From Parietaria judaica (Eukaryota > Streptophyta > Magnoliopsida > Rosales > Urticaceae): DNA of 64,000 bases. Position 1 is the stretch's first letter; each line of letters starts with the position of its first letter. The position numbers and the translations under genes are program-made. The notes beneath the pieces were generated by a model. It had not been told where the DNA came from and did no database searches. It saw nothing but the letters and a program-made list of their open reading frames with translations. Positions 22,232-32,760 of the stretch are shown here, in pieces. The stretch spans positions 5,456,001-5,520,000 of the forward strand of contig OX940865.1 in NCBI GenBank assembly GCA_954871525.1. The letters are read 5' to 3'.

Positions 22232-25024
22232 ATGGGTCCTAAGAATACGGTCTCGAAATGGCAAACGGAGTTTCTGACTACAGATTCTCCCAAGTCAGTT
22301 CTGAAACCTAAGGATCTGGTTAGGATCCGGGTAGAGTATAGGATACCCTTGTCAATAGAGCTTAGGTTGCCGGGTCCGGATGAACATGCCGACGAGCAGA
22401 ACTCGGACGGCTGGGTCTGTGTATACCAGAGGTTTTTTGAGTCCGGGGGGCTTAGATTTCCTATTCTCGAGCTCATCCTAAAATACCTTAGTTACCTAGG
22501 GGTTTCTATCGGGCAACTTAGCCCGAATTCTATCCGGATTTTGATGGCCCTGCTTGTCCGGTCCCATGAATGTTTGTATTCACTTACAATCTAGGACTTG
22601 TTGACGGGCTTGGTCATCAAGGCCAACGGTCAGGCCAAGGGTAGGTTTTTCCTATCCGTCAAGGAAGGGGAGATCATAACCGGTCTTCCCAAGAAGGAGA
22701 GTGCTTGGACCCACAAGTATTTCTTCTTCATGGCCGGTCAGGAAACGCTCGGTTCTTGGCCGGGCTATAGGAATGAATGGGTCCACGAGATAGGTAAGGT
22801 TCTGGGTTAGGTTTTCTATTTTTTTCTATTCGGCTGTTTTTATGTGTTTACTAATTTTTTTGTTTTCATCTTGTGCAGTCGAGGACCCTGAGAAGCCTAA
22901 GTCTCGTCCGATTACGGAGGAGTGGAAGGCATTGAAGAGGAAGCTGTTCCCTAACGGTCCGGAGCTGTGGTCGAACTTCACAAAAGAGAGGTTCGAAGCT
23001 ACCGGGCTTTGGGTTGAGCCTGACGAGGAGGAATTTCCGGGTAAGACTCTTAAATCTGTCTTTTTAGCTTTGTTTTGTATTTGTCTATCTTATTTTTTTC
23101 TAAGTATGGATTTTTAACGTGTAGAGGATATGGACGCTCTTCGCTCGAAGGGTCAGAGTCTTCGTCAGAAGCGGAGGCAGGAGGGTCAAACCGGAGGTTC
23201 GGCCTCTGCTGGAGCTGCTCGTCAGGAGACGAGCAGACGAGTTGAGGAGAGGGGGCCTGGCGCATCTGCGCCGGCCAAGGCTGCTCGTCAGGAGACGAGT
23301 AGGAGGAATGAGGAGACTCCTGCTCGGGAGCTTCTTGCTGAGGTCGCCTCTGGGGCGATCAAGAAGAAGGATGTCGTCAAACTTTTCGACGACGGGGAGA
23401 GCACCCCGGAGGTCACGCCTTTGGCGAGGGAGGTTGCCCCTTCTTCCGCTCCTGCTCGTCCTTCCAAGGGCGTGATTAGTCCTTCTCAGGACGGAGCTGC
23501 CCCGAGGACGGGCTCAGAGGTGGCCGCAAAGAGGCCGCATGAAGGAGGGGACTTTGGGGTCCGGAAGAAGGCGAAGGGGGATCCGGCCCCGAAGGAGGTG
23601 GTGAGGAGGGACTCAGTCCCGAAGGGAGGCGCGAGGGCCTCGGAGAAGGGTAAGGAGGTTGCTCGGGAGAGCGAACGCCCGAAGGAGGCCTCCCGAGGTG
23701 AGGCGAGGGAGACGGGGTTGGCTCCCCCGGTGGTTGAAGGGCAGGCTAGGGAGAAGATGGTCTCCCGGAAGGCGGGGTGCACCTGGATGGGGGACAAGGG
23801 TCTCCACAAGGCACCCAAGGTGGCGGCCGGTCTTCTCCGGCAGATTACCAATGGTGGGGTCGGCAGGGTCCCCAGGAGTATCGCGGAGAAGAGGCCGTAT
23901 AAGGATATGGCTGCGGCTACAACTCTGGTAAGTTTTGCCGGCTTTAGGTTTGGGTGTTTATTTTATTCTAAAATTTTTTCTAACTTTGGTTTTTGGACGT
24001 GCAGCTCGTCGCCTCCATCAACGACATGGTCCTCGATTATGAGGACCAATTGTATGAGGCTAAAGAGGGCGCGCAAGCCTCCGAGCAGCTTGCGCTGAAG
24101 GAGAGGGAGTTGGCTGATGCCGTGCAGGGCATCCGGGAGAAGGCGGATCAGATCATTGTGATGGGCAAGAAGGTCGCCGCCTGTGATGCTCGGATCAAGG
24201 GGCTTGGGAATACGGTCGTCGATCTCCGGGAGAAGCTGTCAAACGCTACCCGGACGATTGAGGAGGCTCAAGGCGTGAGCGAGGCGGCCGCCAGGCAGAT
24301 GCTGGCCTCTGACGCGGCCAAGGGACGGGAAGAGGAGTTGGCCAAGAGGAAGGAGGAGGAGGCCTTGGCCTTGAAGGAGGACGTGCAGCGCCTTGCTGTC
24401 GAGCTGGCTGAAGCCCGGCAACGATCCGCTGATCGCGAAGCTGAGAAGAAGGCAGTCCGTGCTCGATATCGCCGAAAGGTGGAGGAAAGGGACGCGCTAA
24501 TCGCGTGGTACAAAGGTACGGCTGCTGACAACAGTTGCTTGGATCAAGCCGAAGGTTGCCTCGAGCTGATCCAAGACATCATTGACGGCAACGTCCAAGA
24601 TTTAGAGGCTGAGAAGGAGGTCCTAGAAGGCAACGCTGCTCGCTACCAAGCTCTCTTGGACGCGGTTCCGGCACCGCTGATAGGGTCTCCGGCTCTGTTT
24701 CCAGATGCCGAGCTGACCGATGTTCCTCTTGTAGATCTGACCCTTCGGTCCGAGCAATCATCCGCCAAGGAGTCCGTTTCCGAAGATCCCGCCGTCGAGC
24801 CCGTCGTTGAAGATCCCGTGGCCGGAGAGGCCGTCATTGGCGAGCCCACCTTGCCCGCCGTTGCCGATACCGAGGAGGTGATCCTCGAAGAGCCGACCCC
24901 GAACGAGCCCGCCGTTGTTGAGGAGACTGCTGAGCATGGAGCCCAAGCCGGCGAAGGAGAAGGAGAAGAGAAGGAGGAGGAGGAGGACCGAGAGGTCGTG
25001 GGGGTACCCGGGGTTGACACATAG
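22232..25024 (+). CDS. Element B antisense spliced gene (gypsy Transposase_28-like), one in-frame stop
   Basis: Exons 22232-22793, 22879-23040, 23125-23927 and 24005-25024, each joined by GT-AG introns of 77-85 bp, give one frame of 848 codons with a single TAG at 22592-22594, where element A has Trp. The N-terminal domain (about residues 45-190: DEQNSDGWVCVYQRFFESGG, LSPNSIRILMALL, GRFFLSVKEGEIITGLPKK) fits the plant family Transposase_28, found in Tat-type gypsy elements; its function is not established. Exon 3 is basic, Arg/Glu/Ala-rich and low complexity. Exon 4 is a long coiled coil (ELADAVQGIREKADQIIVMG and onward) with an acidic Val/Glu/Pro tail. It is transcribed, if at all, against gag-pol. 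Ancestral integrity is clear; the TAG makes this copy probably defective. Confidence 0.85.
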
Positions 25025-25502
25025 AGTGTCCCCCATATTTTTTTTTTTTGTTTTTTAGTTAAATAAGGCCTAAGGCCAAAACAATTTCTTACGGGCAAGT
25101 CTACGGCGGCTTGAACCCTTTTTTTTGTAATGTTTGGATATGCCCGCGGTTAGGGCTTTTTGCTTATTTTTATTTTATGCTAAGCTCGTCATTTTTTGCC
25201 ATACTCTATTCGTCTATATTTTTGAGTTAATTTTCTAATAGTTCTTCTCTATGTATACTTTTCTATTTGAGGTTCCGAATGTCCTATCGTATGCTAAGAT
25301 AAATAACGAAAGATTGAAAGTTCGGAATCTGCTAAGTATAAAAAATGCACGGGTACCTTTTGTCGTTGAGCTCCTTTGACACTTCTCGTCTAATCTGTTC
25401 TGTCCGTCCATCACAATTTTCCGCAGGTTGTGTTTTTTCTGAAAAACACATTTGTAAGAAACCACATGTATGTTGTCACATATTTTTTCAGGGGGGTCAG
25501 AC

Positions 25503-25757
25503 TTGTTGCCTTAAGGGACGGGTTGGAAGCCCGGTTAGGTTTGTTACCCGGATAGGCTTGTTGCCCTATATGACGGGTTAGTTACCCGGGTAGGCTTGTT
25601 GCCTTATGCAATGGGTTTGTTACCCGGGTAGGTTTGTTACCTTATGTGGGGGTTTGTTACCCGAATAGGTTTGTTACCTTATGCGATGGGTCTGTTACCC
25701 GGGTAGGTTTGTTACCTTAGGTGATGGGTCTGTTACCCGGGTAGGCCTGTCGCCTTG
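25503..25757 (-). repeat. 38-bp tandem repeat downstream of integrase (element B)
   Basis: Units of GTTACCCGGGTAGGTTTGTT plus ACCTTATGTGATGGGTCT type are the reverse complement of the element A array at 13958. About six to seven units. Confidence 0.9.
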
Positions 25758-25880
25758 ACGGGAGTTTCGGGACATTTTTTCCTTTTAGGCCGGTTCTATT
25801 GAGTCTTGCGATTCATGATTCTCGGGCCTATTCGGTTTTGGGTTTGGATTGAGACTGCGCCCATCGTTTAGGATGGGCTG

Positions 25881-25919
25881 CCTACGTACCCCAAATTTGG
25901 GGATCAAGTCATTACGTAG
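25881..25919 (-). promoter_or_regulatory. 39-bp conserved palindromic motif after pol (element B)
   Basis: The + strand reads CCTACGTACCCCAAATTTGG then GGATCAAGTCATTACGTAG. It lies 26 bp beyond the integrase stop codon, identical in sequence and spacing to element A. Confidence 0.7.
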
Positions 25920-25944
25920 TTCAGGGGAGACCGGGTAGGTCGGG

Positions 25945-28900
25945 TTAGGCGTAGTATTTCCTTAAGTGCATGGCATTCCAGCTGCGGAGGACTCTTGTTC
26001 CGTCCGGAGTGGCTAGCCGGTATACTCCAGGTTTTACTACTTCGGTGACGATGTAGGGTCCTTCCCAGTTAGCCCCGAGCTTGCCCGCATTCAGCTCGGC
26101 GGTGTTCTGGAAAACTTTTCTGAGGACCAACTCTCCCATTATGAATTTTCGACGTTTGACCTTTGAATTATAGTACCTAGCTATCGAGTTTTGATAGTTA
26201 GCAATTCTTATCAAAGCTTGTTCGCGTCTTTCGTCGATGTAGTCAAGCTGGTCTTCCCTCATTTCGTCGTTGAGTTCTGCGTTCAAAGGGGCGAATTCCC
26301 TTCGAAGGCTGGGTGTCTCTATCTCTGCTGGTATTACGGCCTCAGTGCCGTGTACCATCGAGAAAGGGGTTTCCCATGTGGCCCTACGCGGGGTAGTTCT
26401 GTAGGACCAAAGGACTCCTATGAGCTCGTCTGCCCATCGTCCCTTTTTGGTGTCTAGGCGCCTTTTGATTCCGTCCACTATTACCCGGTTAGCTACTTCG
26501 GCTTGACCATTGCCTTGAGGATATCTCGGAGTGGACGTGTTCAAGGATATTTTCCAGTTTATGCAGAAGTTCTGGAATCTCGTTGAAATGAATTGTGGTC
26601 CATTATCAGCTATTATCTCTTTTGGGAGGCCGAATCTACTGATGATGTTTTTCCATAGGAAATTTTCTACATCAACATCTTTAATGTTTGCGTATGATTC
26701 CACCTCCACCCATTTTGAGAAGTAGTCGGTCACGACGAGTAGAAACCTCTTCCCGGCCGGGGCCAGGGGGAACGGTCCTACTATGTCCATGGACCATTTC
26801 ATGAACGGGTACGGGACTGAGACTGATGAGAGTTCTTCTGCTGGTCTATGTATGGACGGGGAGTGTCTTTGGCATTTGTCGCACCTTTTGGCGTAGTTTT
26901 CACTGTCCGCCAACATAGTGGCCCAGAAAAAGCCTTGCCTTTTTGCTTTGTTTGCTAAAGATCTTCCTCCCGAATGGTTGCCGCATTCTCCCGAATGGAT
27001 TTCGTGAAGTACTATTTGAGCTTCGGTCTTTCCTAGGCACCTTAGGTAGGGTCCGGTATAGCTACGTTTGTACAATTTTTCCCCGATCATGCAAAATCTA
27101 GCGCTTTGGATCCTTAGTTTCCTAGCTTTTTGCTTGTCTCGAGGTTTGGCTCCGGTTAGGATGTAGTTAATGATTGGGGTCCTCCAATCATCTTCTTCCA
27201 TTTGGATATTGCAAACTTCGCGGGTTACGCTGGGTTCGTCTATCGTTTCGACCGGGATTATCCTTTTGACCTCGGGGTCCGAAGTCGAAGCTAATCCGGC
27301 CAGTGCGTCTGCCGACGCGTTTTCACTCCTCGGTATTTGGACTATTTCGACGTGTTCGAATTGTTGAATTAAGCCTTTTACTACCGAGAGGTATTTTTCC
27401 ATCCTGTCATCTCGAGTAGCATACTCGCCACTGATCTGACTGGTAACTAGTTTTGAGTCGGAGTGGGCCCTTACCTTCCGGGCTCCCACGGCTTTTGCTA
27501 GTTTGAGGCCGGCGATGAGGGCCTCGTACTCGGTCTCGTTGTTTGTCGCGTGGAATTTCAATCGAAATGATTGTTCCAACACTTATCCCGTGGGGGATAT
27601 CAAACGAATTCCGATCCCGGATCCGCCTTGGTTTGACGCGCCGTCGACTTCGAGTTTCCATTCTCCGTCCTCGTGGCCCTCTTTTGAACCGTCGGCTGGT
27701 AATTCGATGAGAAAGTCAGCCAATACTTGTGATTTCGCACAGGTTCGGATCTTGTATTCTATGTCGAATTCGCTCAATTCGACGGCCCATTTCGTGAGCC
27801 TTCCCGATTGATTCGGGCTGTGGAGGATGATTCTCAAAGGTTGGGTCGTCATTACCATGATGGTATGGGACTGAAAGTAAGGCCGAAGCTTCCTCGCTGC
27901 GGTTATCATTGCCAGCGCGAGTTTTTCTATTGCCGGGTATCTGGTTTCAGCGTCTTCCAAAGATTTGCTGATGTAGAAGATCGGCTTTTGTTCTATGCGG
28001 TCCTCTCTCACGATTACTCCACTCACCGCCGATGGTGAGACAGCCAGGTATAAAAACAATGGCTCTCCCAAGATTGGTCTGGTGAGTATTGGTGGGGTGG
28101 AGAGGTACCTTTTCAGCTTTTGGAAGGCCTCTTCGCACTCTTCGGTCCATTCGAACTTTTTATTACCTTTCAAAAGTTTGTAGAAGGGTAAACATTTGTC
28201 CGTGGCTCTTGATATGAACCGGTTGAGAGCGGCGATTCTCCCAGTCAGCCTTTGCGTCTCTCGAACAGTCCTTGGGGAGGGCATGTTCTGGAGGGCATTT
28301 ATCTGGTCGGGATTGGCTTCTATACCTCGCTGTGTGACCAGATAACCTAGGAATTTTCCTGAAGTTACCCCGAAGGTGCATTTCGTCGGGTTGAGCTTCA
28401 TTTGATACTTTCGTAGTATGTTGAAGCAGTCTTCTAGGTGGGTCACGTGATCCGGTGCTTGGGAGGACTTTACCAACATATCATCGATATAGACTTCCAT
28501 AGTTTTACCGAGATGTTCGGCGAACATTTGGTTGACTAATCTTTGATATGTGGCTCCGGCGTTTTTCAATCCGAAGGGCATAACTTTGTAACAGTATATT
28601 CCTCTATCGGTTATGAACGCTGTTTTTTCTTGGTCCTCGGGGTGCATTAAGATCTGGTTGTATCCCGAGAATGCGTCCATGAATGACAGTAGTTCGTTCC
28701 CACATGTTGCTTCGACCAGACGGTCGATATGGGGCATCGGGAAACTGTCTTTTGGACAAGCTTTGTTCAGGTCGGTAAAGTCGATGCAAACTCTAGCCTT
28801 CCCGTTTTTCTTTTTCACGACCACCGTATTTGCTAACCAGTCCGGGTATTTGACTTCCCTGATGGATCCGGTTAGCAGCAGTTTTGTGACTTCTTCGTTT

Positions 28901-29140
28901 ACGGCTTGGGTCTATGCCGGGCATGTCCTTGTGAGACCAAGCAAAACAATCCCGATTTTTGGTCAGGAATTTGAGGAGATCTTTTCTGACGTTATTGTCT
29001 AGTCCTTTCCCGATTCCTACCCGGTGGTCCGGGTTGTCGGGATCGATCTGGACCTGGACAGTCATTTCCAGGTTAGGCCCATCTGTATCGGTGGTCCTTT
29101 CCTGTCCGTCGTCCTCTTTTTCGTCTACCGCCATTAATTG
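25945..29140 (-). pseudogene. Element B pol: RT, RNase H, second RNase H, integrase (two breaks)
   Basis: It follows gag-protease in the same frame after TAG-CAA-TTA. The N-terminal piece runs to HKDMPGIDP, then a deletion near 28908 removes the segment expected before AVNEEVTKLLLTGSIREVKY and shifts frame. RT shows CIDFTDLNKACPKDSFPMPH, MPFGLKNAGATYQRLVN and the YIDD catalytic box. Then come the Ty3-type RNase H (PIFYISKSLEDAETRYPA) and the archaeal-type second RNase H (LEVDG, NETEYEAL, SDSKL, ADALAGLA). TAA at 27583-27585 interrupts the second RNase H. Integrase is intact from 27582: HHCC finger, DIVGPF, DNGPQF and NGQAEVAN give the DDE triad; the C-terminal tail lacks a chromodomain. The product would act in virus-like particles and the nucleus. 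Broken in two places despite near-identical LTRs. Confidence 0.93.
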
Positions 29141-29146
29141 CTACGC
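29135..29146 (-). promoter_or_regulatory. Stop codon in readthrough context between gag-protease and pol (element B)
   Basis: On the minus strand GCG-TAG-CAA-TTA: the gag-protease frame stops at TAG (29141-29143) and continues in the same frame into pol. UAG followed by CARYYA is the established tobamovirus leaky-stop context. The same TAG-CAA-TTA occurs at this place in element C. I infer translational readthrough making Gag-Pol. Confidence 0.75.
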
Positions 29147-31684
29147 GGTAGATCGCTCTTGTCCGGCTTTGACGGCCTGGATGTTCCGGAACGCGCTCAT
29201 GTAGCAAATTCTGGATTGCTTTTGATTTCCCTTGATTTCAACGATTTTTCCCACCCTATTCGGGAAGCGTATTAGTTGATGGTAGGTTGACGGTACGGCC
29301 TTCATCATGTGCAGCCAAGGTCTTCCCAAGATCATGTTGTAAACTGACGGGCAGTCCAACACTAGGAAATTTTTGGTCTTCCCGACCCCTGCTGCTGCGA
29401 TGGACAGTCGCACCGTGCCAATGGCATTGATGGTTCCTCCATCGAAGCCGGTTAGCGGGATGGCCTCTCTGTTGATCTCTGTTTCTTCTACTCCCAGTTT
29501 TAGCAGTGGCTCCAGGAAGATCACGTCGACTGAGCTCCCGTTATCGATCAGGATCCTGCCCATCGTATACGAGGAAACTAGGAGTGTGACGACCAACGCA
29601 TCATCGTGCGGACCAATCAGTGTGGCCGCTTCACTATCTTTGAATGAGATCTTGAAGTCTGGCTCTTGCCTCGGTACGATAACCGGTCCGGCTTTGAGCC
29701 TCCTCTGATGGGCCTTGATGGAGTTTACCGAGTTACCATGTAGTTGGGACCCTCCCACGATAGTGTATATTCTACCGATGGGCTCGGGGATGTCGCTGAG
29801 CTGCTCTCCGGAATTCTCCGTTTCTTCGTACGTTTGCTCGTCTGATTCCTCGAGCATGTGTACTCGTCCTCTTTTGTTAGGCTGTATGCTTTCGCGAGGC
29901 GTTCTGTGTTGCTCTTCTCTTTTCTGGCCGGTCTGGTGTTGATTTTGGGGAGGGCTTTGCTCGATCGATTGCCCACCTTTCAGCTCATTGCCGAAGTTTA
30001 TTTCCCCCAATTCTCCGTTGATGTACTTTTCCGCTAGGCGAGCACGGAGTACCATACAATTCTTCGTATGATGTCCGAATACCTTATGGAAGTTACACCA
30101 CGCTTTCGGGTCGTGCTTCGGGAAACCTTCGTGGCTGTATGGTGGGAAGTCTCTCGAGCTGACCAGGACTTCTCCAGGAGTTTCTTCTGCCTCGATCTGT
30201 TTTTCGGACTCCGCAGTTTCCGAATTTACGTTGAAAACGTACGGGCTTCGCGGGTTGGGCCCGTTGTTGGCCCTCGGATTCTGGGTTTGGAATGGGTGCT
30301 TCTGGACTGGAGGGGGATTCCTTTGTCCCCTGAACGGGATGTTGTGATTCCCGGCCCTAGGCGGCGGCTGCTGCCCGGGTGGTCCGGTATTCCGCTGGTG
30401 GACGGGTAGAGACCCATGTCTCCTTCGCATGGCTTCGAGTTCTTCGTCATGCCTGATCCAGTTGGATGATCTGTGGATTACGTCTTCGATGGAGTCGTAA
30501 CGATTCACGACGATGTCCGTTTTGAACTTCGAGTCGTACCATAATCCGGCCGTGAGGGCGGCTATGGCGGTTTCGTCACTGATCCCGTTTATTTTGACCA
30601 TGGTCTTTTTGAACCTGGTCATGAAAGCTCTGAGGGGCTCTCCTCTCTCTTGCTGCAATGCATAGATGTTTGCCGCCGTGATCTCAGTTTCCATAAACAT
30701 GGAAAAATGTTTGAGAAAAAGGGTTGTTAGCTGTCCGAAGTTGTCTATGGAACGTGGTTCAAGTTTCGAGAACCAGTCCATCGCTGGGCCGACCAAATTC
30801 TCAGAGAAGTATTGGCAGCACCCGGCGTCCAATTCGTGCGCTTCCAGATGGGCTCGCCCCATCGCAATCCTGAAGGACCTCAAATGTACTTTGGGATCGG
30901 TTGTCCCGTCGTACTTAGGCACATATACTCGACCGCCTTCCCTGAGTATGACGTTAGTTATGACGGGCTTAAAGGGTGTCCTTTCTGCCTCCTCCACTAG
31001 ACGTTCTATCTCGGGGGCAGCGGTAGTGGCGCTGTGCACGCGAGAGCGCACGTGAATGAGCTTCTCTTTCATTTCGGCCATTGAGCGTTTGAGCTCTTCC
31101 AGTTCTGTGCGTTGGGGAGCTTGTTCGAGACGCACAGCATGGAGGGGTTCCTGTCCGTACACCGGGCTGGGATACCTCGGGTACGTGACCGGGTGGCCGT
31201 TGAGGGCCTGGCTGATGTTACGGCTTTGCTCGTACCCCGATTGTCGGTTTTGGGGTCCCGGGCGTTGGTGACTGCTCGAAGCAACATTCCCCGCATTAGA
31301 CGGGTAGAAGCCCGTCAGGGGGGTAAAAAGAGGTGTTCCTGTTTCAGGAGGCGGGGGAGGCGTCACGGGTCTAGGGCCGCTGGGTAGTCGGGGCTGGTTT
31401 TGCCTTGGCGCTTGCGGATTGTCCACGTCGGCAAAGTCGAAGTGGACAGCGTTGAGCCCAGTCCGGCCTTGACTCCCAGAGCTTTGTCCCGGATTAGTCC
31501 GGTTAGCGTTTTGGCGACGCTCATTTCGGGCTTGGTTGGCTTCCAGAGATTCGAGTCGCTGGCGCAACTCTCGATTCTCTGCAGCGCTAGCCTCTAGCTG
31601 AGACTGTAGGTTGCTTGATTCCGTGTTTGGATCTGGGTTGTTCACCTCAGACCCGTTCACGATTGCGACTTCGTTGTTGCTCAT
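29141..31684 (-). CDS. Element B Gag-protease polyprotein, intact
   Basis: An open frame of 861 codons runs from 31726, but the second ATG at 31684 (MSNNEVAIVNGSE) is the likelier start, as the first lies 2 bp after the primer-binding site. The N terminus is coiled and Pro-rich. The capsid-type domain follows (FSENLVGPAMDWFSKLEPRS; LFLKHFSMFMETEITAANIY; ALQQERGEPLRAFMTRFKKT). Next is a CNFHKVFGHHTKNC knuckle-like motif (Cys/His spaced as in Tat Gags). An aspartic protease with active site DNGSSVD and the segment YNMILGRPWLHMMKAVPSTY closes the frame at TAG 29141-29143. Gag packages element RNA in cytoplasmic particles and protease matures the polyprotein. Frame intact over its whole length, consistent with youth. 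Confidence 0.93.
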   Translation of the reverse strand: MSNNEVAIVNGSEVNNPDPNTESSNLQSQLEASAAENRELRQRLESLEANQARNERRQNANRTNPGQSSGSQGRTGLNAVHFDFADVDNPQAPRQNQPRLPSGPRPVTPPPPPETGTPLFTPLTGFYPSNAGNVASSSHQRPGPQNRQSGYEQSRNISQALNGHPVTYPRYPSPVYGQEPLHAVRLEQAPQRTELEELKRSMAEMKEKLIHVRSRVHSATTAAPEIERLVEEAERTPFKPVITNVILREGGRVYVPKYDGTTDPKVHLRSFRIAMGRAHLEAHELDAGCCQYFSENLVGPAMDWFSKLEPRSIDNFGQLTTLFLKHFSMFMETEITAANIYALQQERGEPLRAFMTRFKKTMVKINGISDETAIAALTAGLWYDSKFKTDIVVNRYDSIEDVIHRSSNWIRHDEELEAMRRRHGSLPVHQRNTGPPGQQPPPRAGNHNIPFRGQRNPPPVQKHPFQTQNPRANNGPNPRSPYVFNVNSETAESEKQIEAEETPGEVLVSSRDFPPYSHEGFPKHDPKAWCNFHKVFGHHTKNCMVLRARLAEKYINGELGEINFGNELKGGQSIEQSPPQNQHQTGQKREEQHRTPRESIQPNKRGRVHMLEESDEQTYEETENSGEQLSDIPEPIGRIYTIVGGSQLHGNSVNSIKAHQRRLKAGPVIVPRQEPDFKISFKDSEAATLIGPHDDALVVTLLVSSYTMGRILIDNGSSVDVIFLEPLLKLGVEETEINREAIPLTGFDGGTINAIGTVRLSIAAAGVGKTKNFLVLDCPSVYNMILGRPWLHMMKAVPSTYHQLIRFPNRVGKIVEIKGNQKQSRICYMSAFRNIQAVKAGQERSTA

Positions 31685-31727
31685 GTTCGCGGAGTGCTTT
31701 GAGCTTTTAGGAGTTAGCGAGATCAAT

Positions 31728-31745
31728 TTCCCACAGACGGCGCCA
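31728..31745 (-). other. Element B primer-binding site
   Basis: On the minus strand TGGCGCCGTCTGTGGGAA lies 3 bp after the 5' LTR end. TGG start and location are those of a tRNA primer site; I do not name the tRNA with confidence. Confidence 0.8.
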
Positions 31746-31748
31746 AAC

Positions 31749-32602
31749 TGTTGACGTGGTTTCCCACCTCAATCAGTCAAGTGTGACTTGTGAGTGTATG
31801 ATATTTTTGAATGAAACAATTTGGTGGAATTCGATCTCTCACGTTGCAAGCTCACGATTCACTCACGATATATATATAAGTATATAAGCGATATAAATGA
31901 GACGAGGGGTTTTTTATAGAGGTTCGTCCCAAGGCGGTAGTTGACTACTTCCTCTGTTAGTTTATTGCGACAATGAACATAGACGGATAGCTACAGGCAG
32001 CCAAATCACGTCTGAGAGCAAGAAGAAATAGAGGAAGAAAGAAAGAACACAACAAGATCTCAAAATGACAAGAATGCCGGGTAGAAATTCTTTAGTGTAT
32101 TCTCTCGAGGTTGTAAGTGCGTGTGTGTGTTGATCTGAGCTTGAGCTTGGCATTTATAGACTTCAATTCTTCCCGTTGAACTTCCAGGAATCGAGGGGTC
32201 TTCGCTCCGTGCTGACCGGGTTGAATGGACGATCTGGCTACGCGTGTCCCACGACTTCGTTCTGGTCGTCGCGTTTGAATTATGCCCGTTGAAGACTTGA
32301 CTCCGTGCTCCTGGTCTTCCGTATGAATTTGAAATGGGATGCCGGGTAGAGAATATGACGACTCTACCCTCGTTTTTCTGGGCTGCTACCGAGTGGATTT
32401 GGGCTTTAGAACTCATTGGGCCGAGTAGCCTATGTCCATTGGTTCTTGGTCTGACTGAGAATCTCTTTGGGCTTCTTCAAATGGGCTTTTACGAATACCA
32501 GTTTATTTCTTTAAAGCCTTTTATCATGGTTTGTAAATTTAATTAATTCACAACCTTAGCACTATATGTCACATTAAATAATGACGAATTTGTACATCAA
32601 CA
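31749..32602 (-). repeat. Element B 5' LTR (854 bp)
   Basis: Near-identical to 20596-21450. The minus-strand TATA (TCTATAAATG) lies at 32151-32160 and would start the gag-pol transcript. Right flank GGTAC at 32603-32607. Confidence 0.95.
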
Positions 32603-32760
32603 GGTACCAGCTCCGGTTCCCGGTTTTCGAAACCGAGAACCGGGAAATACTAGTTCCCTGTTTTAAGCTATATTTTCCCGGATTTTTTAAATAATCGGTC
32701 CGAGACCGGTACCGGAACCGGAACAAAGCCGGAAAACGGTTACAAAATCTTCACCCATAC
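32603..32760. mobile_element. Right part of CCGGTTCC-rich hAT-like element
   Basis: It begins with GGTAC and continues CCGGTTCCCGGTTTTCG, the continuation of 20265-20595 interrupted by element B. It ends in GGTTACAAAATCTTCACCCA, compatible with a hAT-type terminus (TGGGTGAAGA). Confidence 0.5.

Larger units (their letters stand above)
20596..32602 (-). mobile_element. Element B: young full-length Tat-lineage Ty3/gypsy retrotransposon (12.0 kb)
   Basis: LTRs at 20596-21450 and 31749-32602 are flanked by the 5-bp duplication GGTAC (20591-20595 and 32603-32607). Read on the minus strand: LTR, primer-binding site, gag-protease, UAG-CAA-UUA, RT/RNase H/second RNase H/integrase, 39-bp palindromic motif, 38-bp tandem repeats, an oppositely oriented spliced gene, polypurine tract, LTR. 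By eye the LTRs differ by one base (GAGGAGCC versus GAGTAGCC) and one T in a homopolymer, so insertion is recent. Pol is nevertheless broken (frameshifting deletion and stop) and the antisense gene has a stop, so it is probably non-autonomous. Confidence 0.96.

Noticed and set aside
25945..27582. A separate integrase gene starting at the Met at 27582
   Set aside because: The Met-like start follows a premature TAA in pol (27583-27585); it is the continuation of one broken polyprotein.
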